Assembly: GCA_002369515.1 (NCBI GenBank)
Contig: DFFM01000029.1
Coordinates: forward strand, 1-57,194
Direction: 5' to 3'
DNA from: Prevotella sp. UBA3776
GTDB taxonomy: Bacteria; Bacteroidota; Bacteroidia; Bacteroidales; Bacteroidaceae
DNA: 57,194 nt
Shown here: positions 44,620 to 53,750 of the stretch, one piece after another
Layout: each line of letters begins with the position of its first letter
Position numbering within the stretch: the stretch's first letter is position 1
Program-made: the position numbers and the translations under genes
The notes under the pieces: model-generated
Databases searched by the model: none
The model's input: the letters and a program-made list of their open reading frames with translations, nothing else
What the model was told of the DNA's origin: nothing

Positions 44620-45066
44620 AAATAATAACGTCGTGAGATATTTTTTTATTTCACGACGATAATTTTCTGTTTCAAGGCAATAATTCCTAAATAGCTGACA
44701 GCAAGCATTTTGCGCAAAACGCCATTTTTCGCGTATTTGGCTACGAAAAATTTTTGTTGGGTTACACGCCCCTTCTTACCCCACATAAACGATGAAAGTT
44801 CCCAACAAAATTGCTCGAAATTTACACAAAAAATAATGGGTAAAAACACGCAATGGGTGGGGTTATCTTTGCCAGCGGCGCAACGTATATATGCATGAAA
44901 GACTCGTGAAGGAAACGTGAATGATGCATGAATGATGCGTGAATATTTCAGCAGTAAAGCCTCCTGGTTTTTATTGGTTTTTCCTTGTTTTTCTTAGTTT
45001 TTTTAAAGGTGCTACGCGTTAAAGTTTTAGGTGCTACGCGTATCTCGTTTCAAGGCGCTTCGCGTA
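44620..45066. repeat. Diverged parts of the dispersed hairpin repeat
   Basis: CGTCGTGA (44629-44636) pairs with TCACGACG (44651-44658) around a T-rich loop and is followed by ATAATTTTCTGTTT, as after the hairpins of copies A and B. At 44965-45000 TTTTTATTGGTTTTTCCTTG is the reverse complement of the A/B right part, followed by three GGTGCTACGCGT-like units (about 45008, 45031, 45053). Confidence 0.6.
44864..44871 (+). promoter_or_regulatory. Orphan promoter-like -7 box
   Basis: TATCTTTGCC matches the -7 consensus but no gene follows for 470 bp; only very short frames are present. No -33 TTG is evident, so it may be fortuitous or drive a small RNA. Confidence 0.3.
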
Positions 45067-45251
45067 AAAAAACTCAACTTTTGAAAAACTCCCTGTTTAC
45101 TTTCCCTGAGTCATTATTTTTTTTACACAAATTCGCGTTATATTCTCGCACATTCGCGTTTTAACCGCCCTCTGTTTTATAAAAAACAGACATATTTTAT
45201 TGAAAAACAAAAATAATTGAGCAAAAATTAGGAATTTTCATTTTTTTTGTC

Positions 45252-45259
45252 TAAGTTTG
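45252..45259 (+). promoter_or_regulatory. Promoter -7 box of the DUF349 gene
   Basis: TAAGTTTG, 80 nt before the ATG at 45340. Confidence 0.6.
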
Positions 45260-45339
45260 CAATCGCTAATTGTGTGTAAGCCTTTGGCAGTCATTGTCGT
45301 GGCTTCATTTATCACCGAATCATCAACAAAATTACTGAC

Positions 45340-47331
45340 ATGATGAACTCTCAAGACAACGCCCTTGAACAGGCAAAAAACGTAGAAAACATCGTAAAGG
45401 AAACTGCAGAGGAAGTGGTTTCTCAAGTTGAAAACACTGTGGCAGAAGCTGCTCCCGAGGCTGGAAGCACAGAGCCCGAAAAGCCAGCTGCCGCAGAGGT
45501 GGCCGCCGTGGCCGAAGAGGCTCCCGCTGCCGACGAAGCCCCTGTTGCCGACGAAGAGGCTGCAGCCGCCGAGGAACCTGCCGACGAACCCGCCCCAGCC
45601 GCTGAGGAAGAGCCTAAGAAGGTTTATAAGACCAAGGCAGAGATTCTGGAGCGAGTGAAAGAAATTGCCCACGGCGAAGAGACTCCCAACAAGGAGGAAG
45701 TTGACAACCTGAAGACCATCTTCTACAAGCTGCACATCGCTGAGCGCGAAGCGCGCATGAAAGAGTATCTCGACCAAGGCGGCGACCCGGAAAAGTATCA
45801 GGTGCAGCCCGACGAGGACGAAGAAGTGTTCAAGGCCGAAATGAGCGTCATCAAAGAGAAGCGAGCCAAAGTCTTCATGGAGCAGGAAGCCGAGAAACAG
45901 GAAAACCTGAAGAAGAAACTCGCCATCATCGAGCAAATAAAGAACATGGTCACCTCGCCCGAGGAGGCCAACCGAGCTTATCAAGATTTTAAGAAACTGC
46001 AAACCGAGTGGCGCGAGATAAAGAGCGTACCCGCCGACAGGGCCAACGAGTTGTGGCGCAGCTACCAACTCTACGTAGAGCAGTTCTACGACCTGCTGAA
46101 ACTCAACAGTGAGGCCCGCGAATACGACTTCCGCAAGAACCTTGAACTGAAGACCAAACTGTGTGAAGCCGCCGAGAACCTGGCCAATGAGTCCGACGTG
46201 ATCAGTGCGTTCCATCAGCTGCAGAAACTCCATCAGGAGTATCGCGAGATAGGGCCCGTGGCCAAGGAACTGCGCGAGGAAATATGGACGCGCTTCAAGG
46301 CTGCCAGCACCGTCATCAACAAACGCCACCAACAGCACTTCGAGAACCTGCGGGCCCGAGAAGAAGAAAACCTGCAGAAGAAGACCGCTCTCTGCGAACG
46401 CGTAGAGGCCATTGCCAACGAGGAAAGCAAGGGAGCCAGCGACTGGGAGCGCCGCACCAAGGAAATCATGGAGATTCAGGCCGAATGGAAAACCATTGGC
46501 TTTGCCCCGCAGAAGATGAATGTGAAAATCTTCGAGCGTTTCCGCGCCGCTTGCGACGAGTTCTTCGGTAAGAAGGCCCAGTACTTCAAGGATTTGAAAC
46601 AGCGTTTTGCCGAGAATGCCGAGAAAAAGAAGGCCCTTGTGGCACAGGCTCAGGCCCTGCAGGACAGCACCGAGTGGAAATCCACCACCGACAAGCTCAT
46701 CGCCCTGCAGAAAGAGTGGAAAACCATCGGCATGGTGCCCAAGAAACTCGGCGACCAGCTTTGGAACGACTTCCTCGGAGCCTGCAACAAGTTCTTTGAG
46801 GCCCGCAACGCCGCCACTGCCGGCACCCGCAATGAGGAACATGCCAACCTGCAGAAGAAACGCGACATCATTGCCAAACTCAAAGCTGTGGCCGAGGAGG
46901 CTGGCGACAATGTGCAGGAGACGGTGCAGAAACTCGTCGAGGAGTATCAATCCGTAGGCCATGTGCCCTTCCGTGAGAAAGACAAGGTTTACAAGGAGTA
47001 CCACGAGGTGCTCGATAAGCTCTACAAGGAGCTCAACATCTCTACCGCCCGTCGCCGATTGGACAGCTTCAAGAGCAACCTCAAGGACATGGCACGTCGG
47101 GGCGAGGATGCACTTGACAACGAGCGCAGCAGACTGATGCGGCGTTACGAGAGCATGAAGGCGGAGATTCAGACCTACGAGAACAACCTCGGATTCCTCA
47201 ACGCATCGTCGAAGAAGGGCAACTCGCTCATCGACGAGATGAACCGGAAGGTGCAGAAACTCAAAGACGACTGCAACCTGGTGCGCGAGAAAATCAAGGC
47301 CATCGATGCCGAGAATAGCGAGAAGGAATAG
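45340..47331 (+). CDS. DUF349-repeat coiled-coil protein
   Basis: 663 residues. The first 95 are an Ala/Glu/Pro-rich acidic segment (EVAAVAEEAPAADEAPVADEE and similar). The rest is highly helical with about five DUF349 repeats, each with a W in '.EWR.I..vP....elW..f' (for example LQTEWREIKSVPADRANELWRSY, IQAEWKTIGFAPQKMNVKIFERF, LQKEWKTIGMVPKKLGDQLWNDF; sections separated here). DUF349 proteins are cytoplasmic and of unknown function in Bacteroidetes. ATG at 45343 is an equally possible start. It is a monocistronic unit ended by the hairpin at 47369. Confidence 0.9.
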   Translation: MMNSQDNALEQAKNVENIVKETAEEVVSQVENTVAEAAPEAGSTEPEKPAAAEVAAVAEEAPAADEAPVADEEAAAAEEPADEPAPAAEEEPKKVYKTKAEILERVKEIAHGEETPNKEEVDNLKTIFYKLHIAEREARMKEYLDQGGDPEKYQVQPDEDEEVFKAEMSVIKEKRAKVFMEQEAEKQENLKKKLAIIEQIKNMVTSPEEANRAYQDFKKLQTEWREIKSVPADRANELWRSYQLYVEQFYDLLKLNSEAREYDFRKNLELKTKLCEAAENLANESDVISAFHQLQKLHQEYREIGPVAKELREEIWTRFKAASTVINKRHQQHFENLRAREEENLQKKTALCERVEAIANEESKGASDWERRTKEIMEIQAEWKTIGFAPQKMNVKIFERFRAACDEFFGKKAQYFKDLKQRFAENAEKKKALVAQAQALQDSTEWKSTTDKLIALQKEWKTIGMVPKKLGDQLWNDFLGACNKFFEARNAATAGTRNEEHANLQKKRDIIAKLKAVAEEAGDNVQETVQKLVEEYQSVGHVPFREKDKVYKEYHEVLDKLYKELNISTARRRLDSFKSNLKDMARRGEDALDNERSRLMRRYESMKAEIQTYENNLGFLNASSKKGNSLIDEMNRKVQKLKDDCNLVREKIKAIDAENSEKE

Positions 47332-47368
47332 TCTTCGCGATTGCAAGAACACATCCATTCATTCATAG

Positions 47369-47404
47369 AAAAAGGCTGGTGGGATTTGTCTCACTGGCCT
47401 TTTC
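47369..47404 (+). terminator. Intrinsic terminator of the DUF349 gene
   Basis: AAAAGGCTGGTGGGA pairs (with G-U pairs) with TCTCACTGGCCTTTT around TTTG. Confidence 0.82.
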
Positions 47405-47455
47405 TGTTCAATAAACGCGTTGTCGCGGGAAAATTCACGGGAACAATTGACAAAC

Positions 47456-47496
47456 AAAAAAGCCAACCGTCTTGTTTTCAAGCGATTGGCTTTTTA
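47456..47496 (-). terminator. Terminator of tRNA-Gln (bidirectional)
   Basis: AAAAAGCCAA and TTGGCTTTTT flank a 20-nt loop. On the minus strand the stem is followed by TTTTTTG just beyond the tRNA 3' end. Confidence 0.85.
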
Positions 47497-47501
47497 TGTT
47501 G

Positions 47502-47572
47502 TTGGGGTACTCGGACTCGAACCAAGAATGACAGGACCAGAATCTGTAGTGTTACCATTACACCATACCCCA
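47502..47572 (-). tRNA. tRNA-Gln (anticodon CTG)
   Basis: On the minus strand TGGGGTA (47572-47566) pairs with TACCCCA (47509-47503), discriminator A at 47502. The D arm is GTG-TAATGGTAA-CAC, the anticodon loop TTCTGGT gives CTG, and the T arm is CTTGG-TTCGAGT-CCGAG. The last anticodon-stem pair is A31.C39, a mismatch; the usual tRNA-Gln(TTG) has A-T there. No CCA is encoded. Confidence 0.93.
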
Positions 47573-47614
47573 ATGGGCGCAATCTTCATCACCTTGATGA
47601 CTGATTTGCGGGTG

Positions 47615-47622
47615 CAAAGGTA
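47615..47622 (-). promoter_or_regulatory. Promoter -7 box of tRNA-Gln
   Basis: TACCTTTG on the minus strand, 43 nt upstream of the mature 5' end; divergent from the rsfS promoter. Confidence 0.65.
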
Positions 47623-47706
47623 CTGCTTTTTTTTGAACTACCAAATATTTTCGCAAAAAAAACACAAATAAACTCATATTTTTTGCGATATTCAAATATT
47701 ATGGTG

Positions 47707-47714
47707 TACCTTTG
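47707..47714 (+). promoter_or_regulatory. Promoter -7 box of rsfS-ftsH-cdsA
   Basis: TACCTTTG, 24 nt before the rsfS ATG. Confidence 0.7.
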
Positions 47715-47738
47715 TACGCTAAATCATGTAATTATTGA

Positions 47739-48098
47739 ATGGAAGAAATCAAGAAATTAGTCAACACGATTACTAAAGGAATCCAAGAGAAAAAAGGTTC
47801 GCGAATCGTCATTGCCGACCTCACGGAGCTTGATGGTGTCATCTGCAAATATTTCGTCATTTGTCAGGGCAATTCGCCCACACAGGTGGAAGCGATTGCC
47901 GACTCGGTGGAAGAGTTTGCACGTGTGAACAATGGTGAGAAACCTGTCAAGGTGGTTGGACGTGAGAATGCTCAATGGGTGGCCATGGACTATGTCGATG
48001 TGATGGTGCATGTGTTTCTGCCCGACGTACGCGAATACTACAATCTGGAGACGCTCTGGCAGGATGCCAGGCAGACGGTTGTTCCCGATTTGGACTAA
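47739..48098 (+). CDS. rsfS: Ribosome silencing factor RsfS
   Basis: 119 residues of the Iojap/RsfS family, with the core ICKYFVICQGNSPTQVEAIAD, WVAMDYVDVMVHVFLPDVREYYNLE and LW. It binds uL14 and blocks subunit joining when nutrients are low. It heads the rsfS-ftsH-cdsA group, an order common in Bacteroidetes. Confidence 0.95.
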   Translation: MEEIKKLVNTITKGIQEKKGSRIVIADLTELDGVICKYFVICQGNSPTQVEAIADSVEEFARVNNGEKPVKVVGRENAQWVAMDYVDVMVHVFLPDVREYYNLETLWQDARQTVVPDLD

Positions 48099-48158
48099 TG
48101 GTGTCTGTAGTTGTGAATAGAGTTTTGCACATAAAGCGAAATAAGTTAGAATCGAAAA

Positions 48159-50216
48159 ATGAATCAGAAACAAGACAATAATAATCCCAAGATGCCGAGA
48201 TTCAACATGACATGGATTTACGGCATCGTGATTGTTGCCCTGTTGGCGTTCTATTTCTCGAATGGCCAACAAGTGGGAGGAAGTGTGGAACGGAAAGCCT
48301 CATACAACGATTTCAAGATTTTTGTTGACCGTGGGTATGCTTCCAAAGTGGTGGTGAACAAACCTGAAGGTACACTGCAGATGTATGTGAAGCCCGAACA
48401 CATTCGCGATGTGTTCAAGGCTTCGGCCAAGGAAGTGGGTCCCGATCCTTATCTGAACGTAGAGTTTGGTTCGGTGGATAAGCTCGAGGAGTTTCTTGTG
48501 GCTGAGAAAGAGAGCGGAAAGTTCAGTGGCGACTACAGCTACGACAACAAGAAGGGCAACGACCTGATAAACCTGCTCATCAATGTGGCGCCGTTGGTGC
48601 TGTTTGTGCTGTTCATGATTTTCATGATGAACCGCATGGGCGGAAGCGGCGGTGGCCCTGGCGGGGTGTTCAGCGTAGGCAAGAGCAAGGCTAAGATGTA
48701 TGAAAAGGGCGGCGATCTGGGCATCACGTTCAAGGACGTGGCCGGACAGGCTGGCGCCAAACAGGAGATACAGGAGATTGTGGAGTTTCTGAAGAATCCT
48801 AAGAAATACACTGATTTGGGCGGAAAGATACCTAAGGGTGCGCTGCTGGTAGGTCCTCCGGGAACGGGTAAGACGCTGTTGGCCAAGGCTGTGGCCGGCG
48901 AGGCTGGCGTTCCGTTCTTCTCGATGAGCGGTAGCGATTTCGTGGAGATGTTCGTGGGTGTGGGTGCCAGCCGTGTGCGCGACCTGTTCCGCCAGGCCAA
49001 GGAAAAGTCGCCTTGCATCATCTTCATCGACGAGATTGATGCTGTGGGACGTGCCCGTTCGAAGAATCCCTCGATGGGGGGCAACGACGAGCGCGAGAAC
49101 ACGCTGAACGCCCTGCTCACCGAGATGGACGGCTTCGGCACCAACAGTGGCGTGATTATCTTGGCTGCCACCAACCGTGTTGACATGCTCGACTCGGCGC
49201 TGCTGCGCGCTGGCCGTTTCGACCGCGAAATTCATGTTGATTTGCCCGACCTGGCTGAGCGCAAGGAAATTTTCCAGGTTCATTTGCGGCCACTCAAGAC
49301 CGACGACTCGTTGGACATTGACTTCCTTGCCCGTCAGACCCCAGGATTCTCGGGGGCTGACATTGCCAATGTCTGCAACGAGGCGGCTCTGATTGCAGCC
49401 CGAAGGAATGGTGAGGCGGTTGTGAAGCAAGATTTCCTCGATGCCGTTGACCGTATCATCGGCGGATTGGAAAAGAAGACAAAAGTGATGACAGCTGACG
49501 AAAAGCGCAGCATCGCCCTGCACGAGGCAGGCCACGCCACTATTTCTTGGTTCTGCGAACATGCTGCACCCTTGGTGAAAGTCACCATTGTGCCTCGTGG
49601 CCGTGCTTTGGGCGCCGCTTGGTATTTGCCAGAGGAACGCCAAATCACCACCAAAGAGCAACTGCTCGACGAAATGTGCTCGCTGCTGGGTGGACGTGCC
49701 GCCGAAGAACTTTTCACAGGGCACATCTCAACGGGTGCCACCAACGATTTGGAGCGCGCCACGAAGAGTGCATACGGCATGATTGCTTACGCCGGCATGG
49801 GCGACCGTCTGCCCAACATCTGCTATTACAACAACCAGGAATACGGATTCCAGAAACCCTACTCGGAAACCACCGCCCGCATCATGGATGAGGAGGTGCT
49901 CAAGATGATCAACGAGCAGTACGATCGTGCCAAACGCATCCTTACCGAGCATGCCGAGGGACACAATCAGTTGGCAGAGCTGCTGATTGCCCGTGAGGTC
50001 ATCTACACCGAGGATGTGGAGAAAATCTTCGGCAAACGTCCGTGGGTGAGCCGTTCGCAGGAAATTATTGAGGAGAACCAGCGCGCCATGGCCGAGGAAA
50101 TGGCCAAAAAACGTGCCGAGGAGTTGGACCAGCAAGCTCAGGAAGATAAGAACCTGGAAGCACAGCGCCAGGATCCGCAGTCCAATGACGAAACGAAGGA
50201 AGGAGGCAAGGCATGA
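48159..50216 (+). CDS. ftsH: ATP-dependent zinc metalloprotease FtsH
   Basis: 685 residues. Two N-terminal helices (about 13-32 and 133-152) enclose a periplasmic domain. The AAA module has Walker A GPPGTGKT, Walker [12 protein letters not shown] and the second-region homology [19 protein letters not shown]; the protease has HEAGH and a downstream Asp in [15 protein letters not shown]. It degrades membrane and soluble regulatory proteins at the inner membrane. The last 40 residues are a charged tail. It overlaps cdsA by 4 bp (ATGA). Confidence 0.98.
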   Translation: MNQKQDNNNPKMPRFNMTWIYGIVIVALLAFYFSNGQQVGGSVERKASYNDFKIFVDRGYASKVVVNKPEGTLQMYVKPEHIRDVFKASAKEVGPDPYLNVEFGSVDKLEEFLVAEKESGKFSGDYSYDNKKGNDLINLLINVAPLVLFVLFMIFMMNRMGGSGGGPGGVFSVGKSKAKMYEKGGDLGITFKDVAGQAGAKQEIQEIVEFLKNPKKYTDLGGKIPKGALLVGPPGTGKTLLAKAVAGEAGVPFFSMSGSDFVEMFVGVGASRVRDLFRQAKEKSPCIIFIDEIDAVGRARSKNPSMGGNDERENTLNALLTEMDGFGTNSGVIILAATNRVDMLDSALLRAGRFDREIHVDLPDLAERKEIFQVHLRPLKTDDSLDIDFLARQTPGFSGADIANVCNEAALIAARRNGEAVVKQDFLDAVDRIIGGLEKKTKVMTADEKRSIALHEAGHATISWFCEHAAPLVKVTIVPRGRALGAAWYLPEERQITTKEQLLDEMCSLLGGRAAEELFTGHISTGATNDLERATKSAYGMIAYAGMGDRLPNICYYNNQEYGFQKPYSETTARIMDEEVLKMINEQYDRAKRILTEHAEGHNQLAELLIAREVIYTEDVEKIFGKRPWVSRSQEIIEENQRAMAEEMAKKRAEELDQQAQEDKNLEAQRQDPQSNDETKEGGKA

Positions 50217-51055
50217 AGAATCTCATTGTCAGAGCCATCACGGGCGTATTCTTCGTGGCGGCCATCGTAACCTGTTTCCTGAACCCCATAGCCATGGTGG
50301 TGCTTTTCGCGCTTATAACGGGACTGACTATCTGGGAGTTCACCGGACTTGTCAACGAGCATGTGGAAAACACCACAGTCAACCGGGCCGTCTGTACGGT
50401 GGCGGGTGTGTTCCTGTTTCTGTCCGTCTTTGGTTTCTGCTGGGGAGTGGTGTCTCCGGCCGTGTTCTTTGCCTACCTGTTCACGATTGTCTATCTGTTC
50501 ATCAGCGAACTCTATACCAAGGCTCCCAATCCCATCAACAACTGGGCCTACACCATGCTTTCGCAGATGTATATCGCCCTGCCGTTCTCGCTTGTCAACG
50601 TGCTAGCGTTCATGGGGGCTCCCGACGGGCAGATACATTTCAACTACATCCTACCGCTGAGTCTGTTCATCTTCCTTTGGACCAACGACACGGGTGCCTA
50701 TTGCGCAGGGTCGTTGCTGGGCAAACACAAGCTGTTTCCGCGCATCAGTCCGGGCAAGAGCTGGGAAGGAAGCATTGGTGGTGCCGTGTTTGTACTCATT
50801 GCCGCCTACATCATCAGCCAAGTTACGCCCGTTGCCGAGCAGCTTTCGCCGCTGAAATGGATGGGGCTGGGGCTGACTGTCGTGGTGTTTGGTACTTGGG
50901 GAGACTTGGTTGAGAGCCTTTTCAAACGAACGCTGGGCATCAAGGACAGTGGCAACATACTGCCTGGCCACGGAGGAATGCTCGACCGTTTCGACTCGTC
51001 GCTCATGGCAATTCCCGCCGCCGTGGTGTATCTCCACGTCATCTCGTTGTTCTAG
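50213..51055 (+). CDS. cdsA: Phosphatidate cytidylyltransferase
   Basis: 280 residues with about seven to eight helices and the CDP-diglyceride synthetase signature in the C-terminal half (GDLVESLFKRTLGIKDSGNILPGHGGMLDRFDS, read in parts), plus NDTGAY and SPGKSWEG. It makes CDP-diacylglycerol from phosphatidate and CTP in the inner membrane. Translation is coupled to ftsH. Confidence 0.95.
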   Translation: MKNLIVRAITGVFFVAAIVTCFLNPIAMVVLFALITGLTIWEFTGLVNEHVENTTVNRAVCTVAGVFLFLSVFGFCWGVVSPAVFFAYLFTIVYLFISELYTKAPNPINNWAYTMLSQMYIALPFSLVNVLAFMGAPDGQIHFNYILPLSLFIFLWTNDTGAYCAGSLLGKHKLFPRISPGKSWEGSIGGAVFVLIAAYIISQVTPVAEQLSPLKWMGLGLTVVVFGTWGDLVESLFKRTLGIKDSGNILPGHGGMLDRFDSSLMAIPAAVVYLHVISLF

Positions 51056-51096
51056 CGCTTCAATTGTAAAAAAATCACTCAATAATCACGTTTATC

Positions 51097-52053
51097 ATGA
51101 AAAAACTGTTATTTACCATGATGTTGGCACTGGCAGTGGTTGGTGCTTACGCTACGGACCCCGTCAAACAGTGGGGACAATTGCAGGTGAAAGGGGCTCA
51201 GCTTTGCGACCAGCAGGGCAATCCCGTTGTTCTGCGCGGTGTCAGTTTCGGTTGGCACAACATTTGGCCGCGGTTCTACAACAAAAAGGCCGTCAAAACC
51301 CTTAAAAACGACTGGCATGCCACCGTCATCCGGGCTGCCATGGGTGTGACCACCGTCGAGGACAACTACTTGGAGAATCCTGAGTTCGCCATCAAGTGCA
51401 TAGAAACGGTGGTGGAGGCTGCCATCAAGAACAACGTCTATGTCATCATCGACTGGCACTCACACGAAATGCACACCCAGAAAGCCGTGGAGTTCTTCGG
51501 GCGAATGGCTCAGAAGTATGGCAAGTACCCCCATGTCATCTATGAACTCTACAATGAGCCCGTGGAAGACAGTTGGGAGAGCCTGAGGCAGTATTGTGAG
51601 ACGGTAAGCAAGGAAATACGCAGGTACGACCCCGACAATGTTATTCTGATGGGCTGCCCCCACTGGGACCAAGACATTCACTTGGTGGCCGAGGACCCCG
51701 TTAAAGGCATTGATAACCTGATGTACACCGTCCACTTCTATGCCGCCACCCACGGCGAGTATCTGCGCCAGCGCATGGAAGATGCCGTCAAGGCCGGCCT
51801 TCCCGTTTTCGTGTCCGAGTCGGGCGCTTGCGAGGCTTCGGGCAACGGCCGGTTGGATGCAGAGTCCGAGCAGCTGTGGGTTGACCGGATGGAGAAGAAC
51901 AAGGTGAGCTGGATTTGCTGGTCGGTTTCCGACAAAGACGAAACATGTTCGATGCTTCTTCCTCGCGCCAATGCCACAGGACCATGGGCCGACGACGTTG
52001 TCAAAAAGTACGGCAAACTGGTGAAAGGCTTGTTGCTGAAGTACAATCCTTGA
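51097..52053 (+). CDS. Secreted GH5 (subfamily 2-like) endo-beta-1,4-glucanase
   Basis: 318 residues with signal peptide (1-19). The barrel shows LRGVSFGWHN, VIRAAMGV, VIIDWHSH, the acid/base in YELYNEP (E154) and the nucleophile in FVSESG (E241). This matches single-domain GH5_2 endoglucanases; no carbohydrate-binding module is attached. It starts 42 bp after cdsA with no promoter box in between, so read-through from the ftsH-cdsA unit is possible. A strong terminator follows. Confidence 0.93.
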   Translation: MKKLLFTMMLALAVVGAYATDPVKQWGQLQVKGAQLCDQQGNPVVLRGVSFGWHNIWPRFYNKKAVKTLKNDWHATVIRAAMGVTTVEDNYLENPEFAIKCIETVVEAAIKNNVYVIIDWHSHEMHTQKAVEFFGRMAQKYGKYPHVIYELYNEPVEDSWESLRQYCETVSKEIRRYDPDNVILMGCPHWDQDIHLVAEDPVKGIDNLMYTVHFYAATHGEYLRQRMEDAVKAGLPVFVSESGACEASGNGRLDAESEQLWVDRMEKNKVSWICWSVSDKDETCSMLLPRANATGPWADDVVKKYGKLVKGLLLKYNP

Positions 52054-52069
52054 TGCAGAAAACAATATT

Positions 52070-52119
52070 GCCTCTCTACAGCAGATTCCCTAGTGGAAAG
52101 GCTGTAGAGAGGCGTTTTT
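52070..52119 (+). terminator. Intrinsic terminator between GH5 and GH26 genes
   Basis: GCCTCTCTACAGC (52070-52082) and GCTGTAGAGAGGC (52101-52113) form a perfect 13-bp stem, followed by GTTTTTT. Confidence 0.93.
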
Positions 52120-52179
52120 TATATCCTATAACAAAAGGAAAAAGAACTAACATTATAAAAACTACGAAACTATCCTTCC

Positions 52180-53403
52180 ATGAAACAAAAATCGATCACC
52201 TTCGCTGCCACCACAGTGTGTACATTCCTTCTGGTTGGCTCGCTCACGCTGACTTTCACTTCCTGTTCGGAGAAATATGCCGACGAATTGCCCGACCCGG
52301 CACTCGTTGAGCAAGAGACTGAAACCCCGGCATCGCAACAGCAAAATACAAACAGCGGACCGCAGGCGCAGGCTGCCAAAACCTACGGCGCCACACGTCA
52401 GGTGAAGCGTTCGCCCGAAGCACAGCAGCTGTTCGACTATCTGTGCAGCATTTACGGCAAGAAAATCCTCTCAGGAGCCATGGCCAATGTCAATTGGAAC
52501 ATCAACGAGGCCCAGTGGGTGTATGAGCATACGGGTCGCTGGCCAGCCCTGAACTGTTTCGACTTTATCCACCATCCCTTTTCAAGCCCTGGCGGATGGA
52601 TTGACTATTCCAACACGCAGGTGGTGGAAGATTGGCATAACGCCGGAGGCATCGTGGCCGCCATGTGGCACTGGAACGTGCCTGCCAACAACGGGCGCGA
52701 CTATGCTTTCTATGCGGGGAGCAAGGACAACGAGACCAACTTCGACGTGCGCAAGATTTTCGACCCGCAGTCGGCTGAATACAAACTGATGATAAAAGAC
52801 ATCGACCAGATTGCCGGTTATCTTAAGAAACTGAAGGACAAGGGCATTCCCGTGCTGTGGCGTCCCCTGCACGAGGCTGGCGGAATGTGGTTCTGGTGGG
52901 GTAGGGATGCCAAGGCCTGCTGCGAACTGTGGCGCGTCATGTACCAGCGTTTCGAGGAGGCCGGGCTGGACAACCTCATCTGGGCTTGGACTCACGCTGC
53001 TGGGTGGATGCAGCCATTCTCCGTGGGTATGGATTGGTATCCCGGCGACGAATATGTTGACATCGTGGGCTTCGACCTCTACAATGTCGGCAGCGCTGCC
53101 GAGTGCAACAGCAACTATTTCCAGTGGCTCAGCCAGCAATGCCCCGACAAGCTGGTGGCCATCACCGAGTGCGGCAACATTCCTTCCATCGCCAGCCAGT
53201 GGAATGCAGGGGCCAAGTGGCTTTTCTTCATGCCCTGGTACGACTACGGGCGCACCAACAACCCACATTCGAATGAATTTAAGAAAACCGACCATGGCAG
53301 CGCCAACATCGACTGGTGGAACGGTGCGTGGAGCTTCGACGAAGTGCTCTCCCGCGACCAGGTGGATATGATTCCTAATTCCATCAAGGTGCCAACCATG
53401 TAA
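52180..53403 (+). CDS. GH26 beta-mannanase lipoprotein
   Basis: 407 residues. The lipobox ends TFTSC with lipidated C29, followed by a Gln/Thr/Ala-rich linker (30-75). The GH26 barrel has the acid/base in RPLHEAGG (E232) and the nucleophile in AITECGN (E330), plus WHWNVP and the WTH/WYPGDEYVDIVGFD strands. It cleaves beta-1,4-mannan internally, probably at the cell surface or in the periplasm. It is separated from the GH5 gene by a terminator and has no canonical promoter box in its 66-bp upstream region. Confidence 0.94.
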   Translation: MKQKSITFAATTVCTFLLVGSLTLTFTSCSEKYADELPDPALVEQETETPASQQQNTNSGPQAQAAKTYGATRQVKRSPEAQQLFDYLCSIYGKKILSGAMANVNWNINEAQWVYEHTGRWPALNCFDFIHHPFSSPGGWIDYSNTQVVEDWHNAGGIVAAMWHWNVPANNGRDYAFYAGSKDNETNFDVRKIFDPQSAEYKLMIKDIDQIAGYLKKLKDKGIPVLWRPLHEAGGMWFWWGRDAKACCELWRVMYQRFEEAGLDNLIWAWTHAAGWMQPFSVGMDWYPGDEYVDIVGFDLYNVGSAAECNSNYFQWLSQQCPDKLVAITECGNIPSIASQWNAGAKWLFFMPWYDYGRTNNPHSNEFKKTDHGSANIDWWNGAWSFDEVLSRDQVDMIPNSIKVPTM

Positions 53404-53749
53404 CTTTATTGTTCACGCATCCTTGTTCAATGTTTATGGTGAAGTTTTTCGTTCTTTCCATGGCGATTTTCTTCCTCTCATTCATTACTGCCCCTGAGAG
53501 TCACAGAGTTCTGGAGCACTCTTTTCTCCATGTTCGTCCCGATGGTGGTGGTTGCCAGCATCCTGTTGGCTGCACTGTATTTCCGTGACAAAAAAAGCAC
53601 CACTTTGATTCTGTCCGTCATCATTCTGATTCTGCTGAACACGGCAGGTCATCACGCATGGTCGAACATGCTTCATCACTAAAGTGGCGTGACCATGTAT
53701 TTGCGGAGGGAAAATGTGTAGCTGAAAAAAAAGTCTGCACATTTTCCTC
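53404..53749. other. Spacer with a broken small gene and a 3'-end hairpin
   Basis: Between the GH26 gene and the convergent DUF4252 gene. It holds the frameshifted small membrane protein (53436-53682) and the hairpin at 53705-53750; no promoter box is evident. Confidence 0.6.
53436..53682 (+). pseudogene. Small membrane protein gene, apparently frameshifted at a C4 run
   Basis: Frame 1 from ATG 53436 reads MVKFFVLSMAIFFLSFITA and stops at 53588. The +1 frame, entered at the CCCC run 53491-53494, reads LRVTEFWSTLFSMFVP and then VVVASILLAALYF-RDKKSTT-LILSVIILILLNTAG to TAA at 53680-53682. If the run had three Cs the two parts would join into one 81-residue protein with three membrane helices. 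The second part also has its own ATG (53530) giving 50 residues with two helices, so it may be expressed alone. I do not recognise the family. Confidence 0.5.
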
Positions 53750-53750
53750 C
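53705..53750. terminator. Hairpin between convergent genes
   Basis: GGAGGGAAAATGTG pairs with CACATTTTCCTCC (one bulged G) around a loop containing a run of eight As. It overlaps the end of the DUF4252 gene and may terminate both directions. Confidence 0.6.

Larger units (their letters stand above)
44191..45339. other. 1.15-kb gene-free spacer rich in repeats
   Basis: I find no convincing gene. The stretch contains, in order: a 29-bp inverted repeat (44252-44359), a strong terminator hairpin (44541-44575), a small hairpin of the dispersed repeat type (44629-44658), an orphan promoter-like box (44864-44871), GAATGATGC word repeats (44916-44942), a diverged piece of the dispersed repeat with GGTGCTACGCGT units (44960-45066), and the promoter of the DUF349 gene (45252-45259). 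Confidence 0.7.

Noticed and set aside
44646..44849. 67-codon minus-strand frame in the 1.15-kb spacer
   Set aside because: No promoter, no family resemblance, and it runs across a repeat hairpin.
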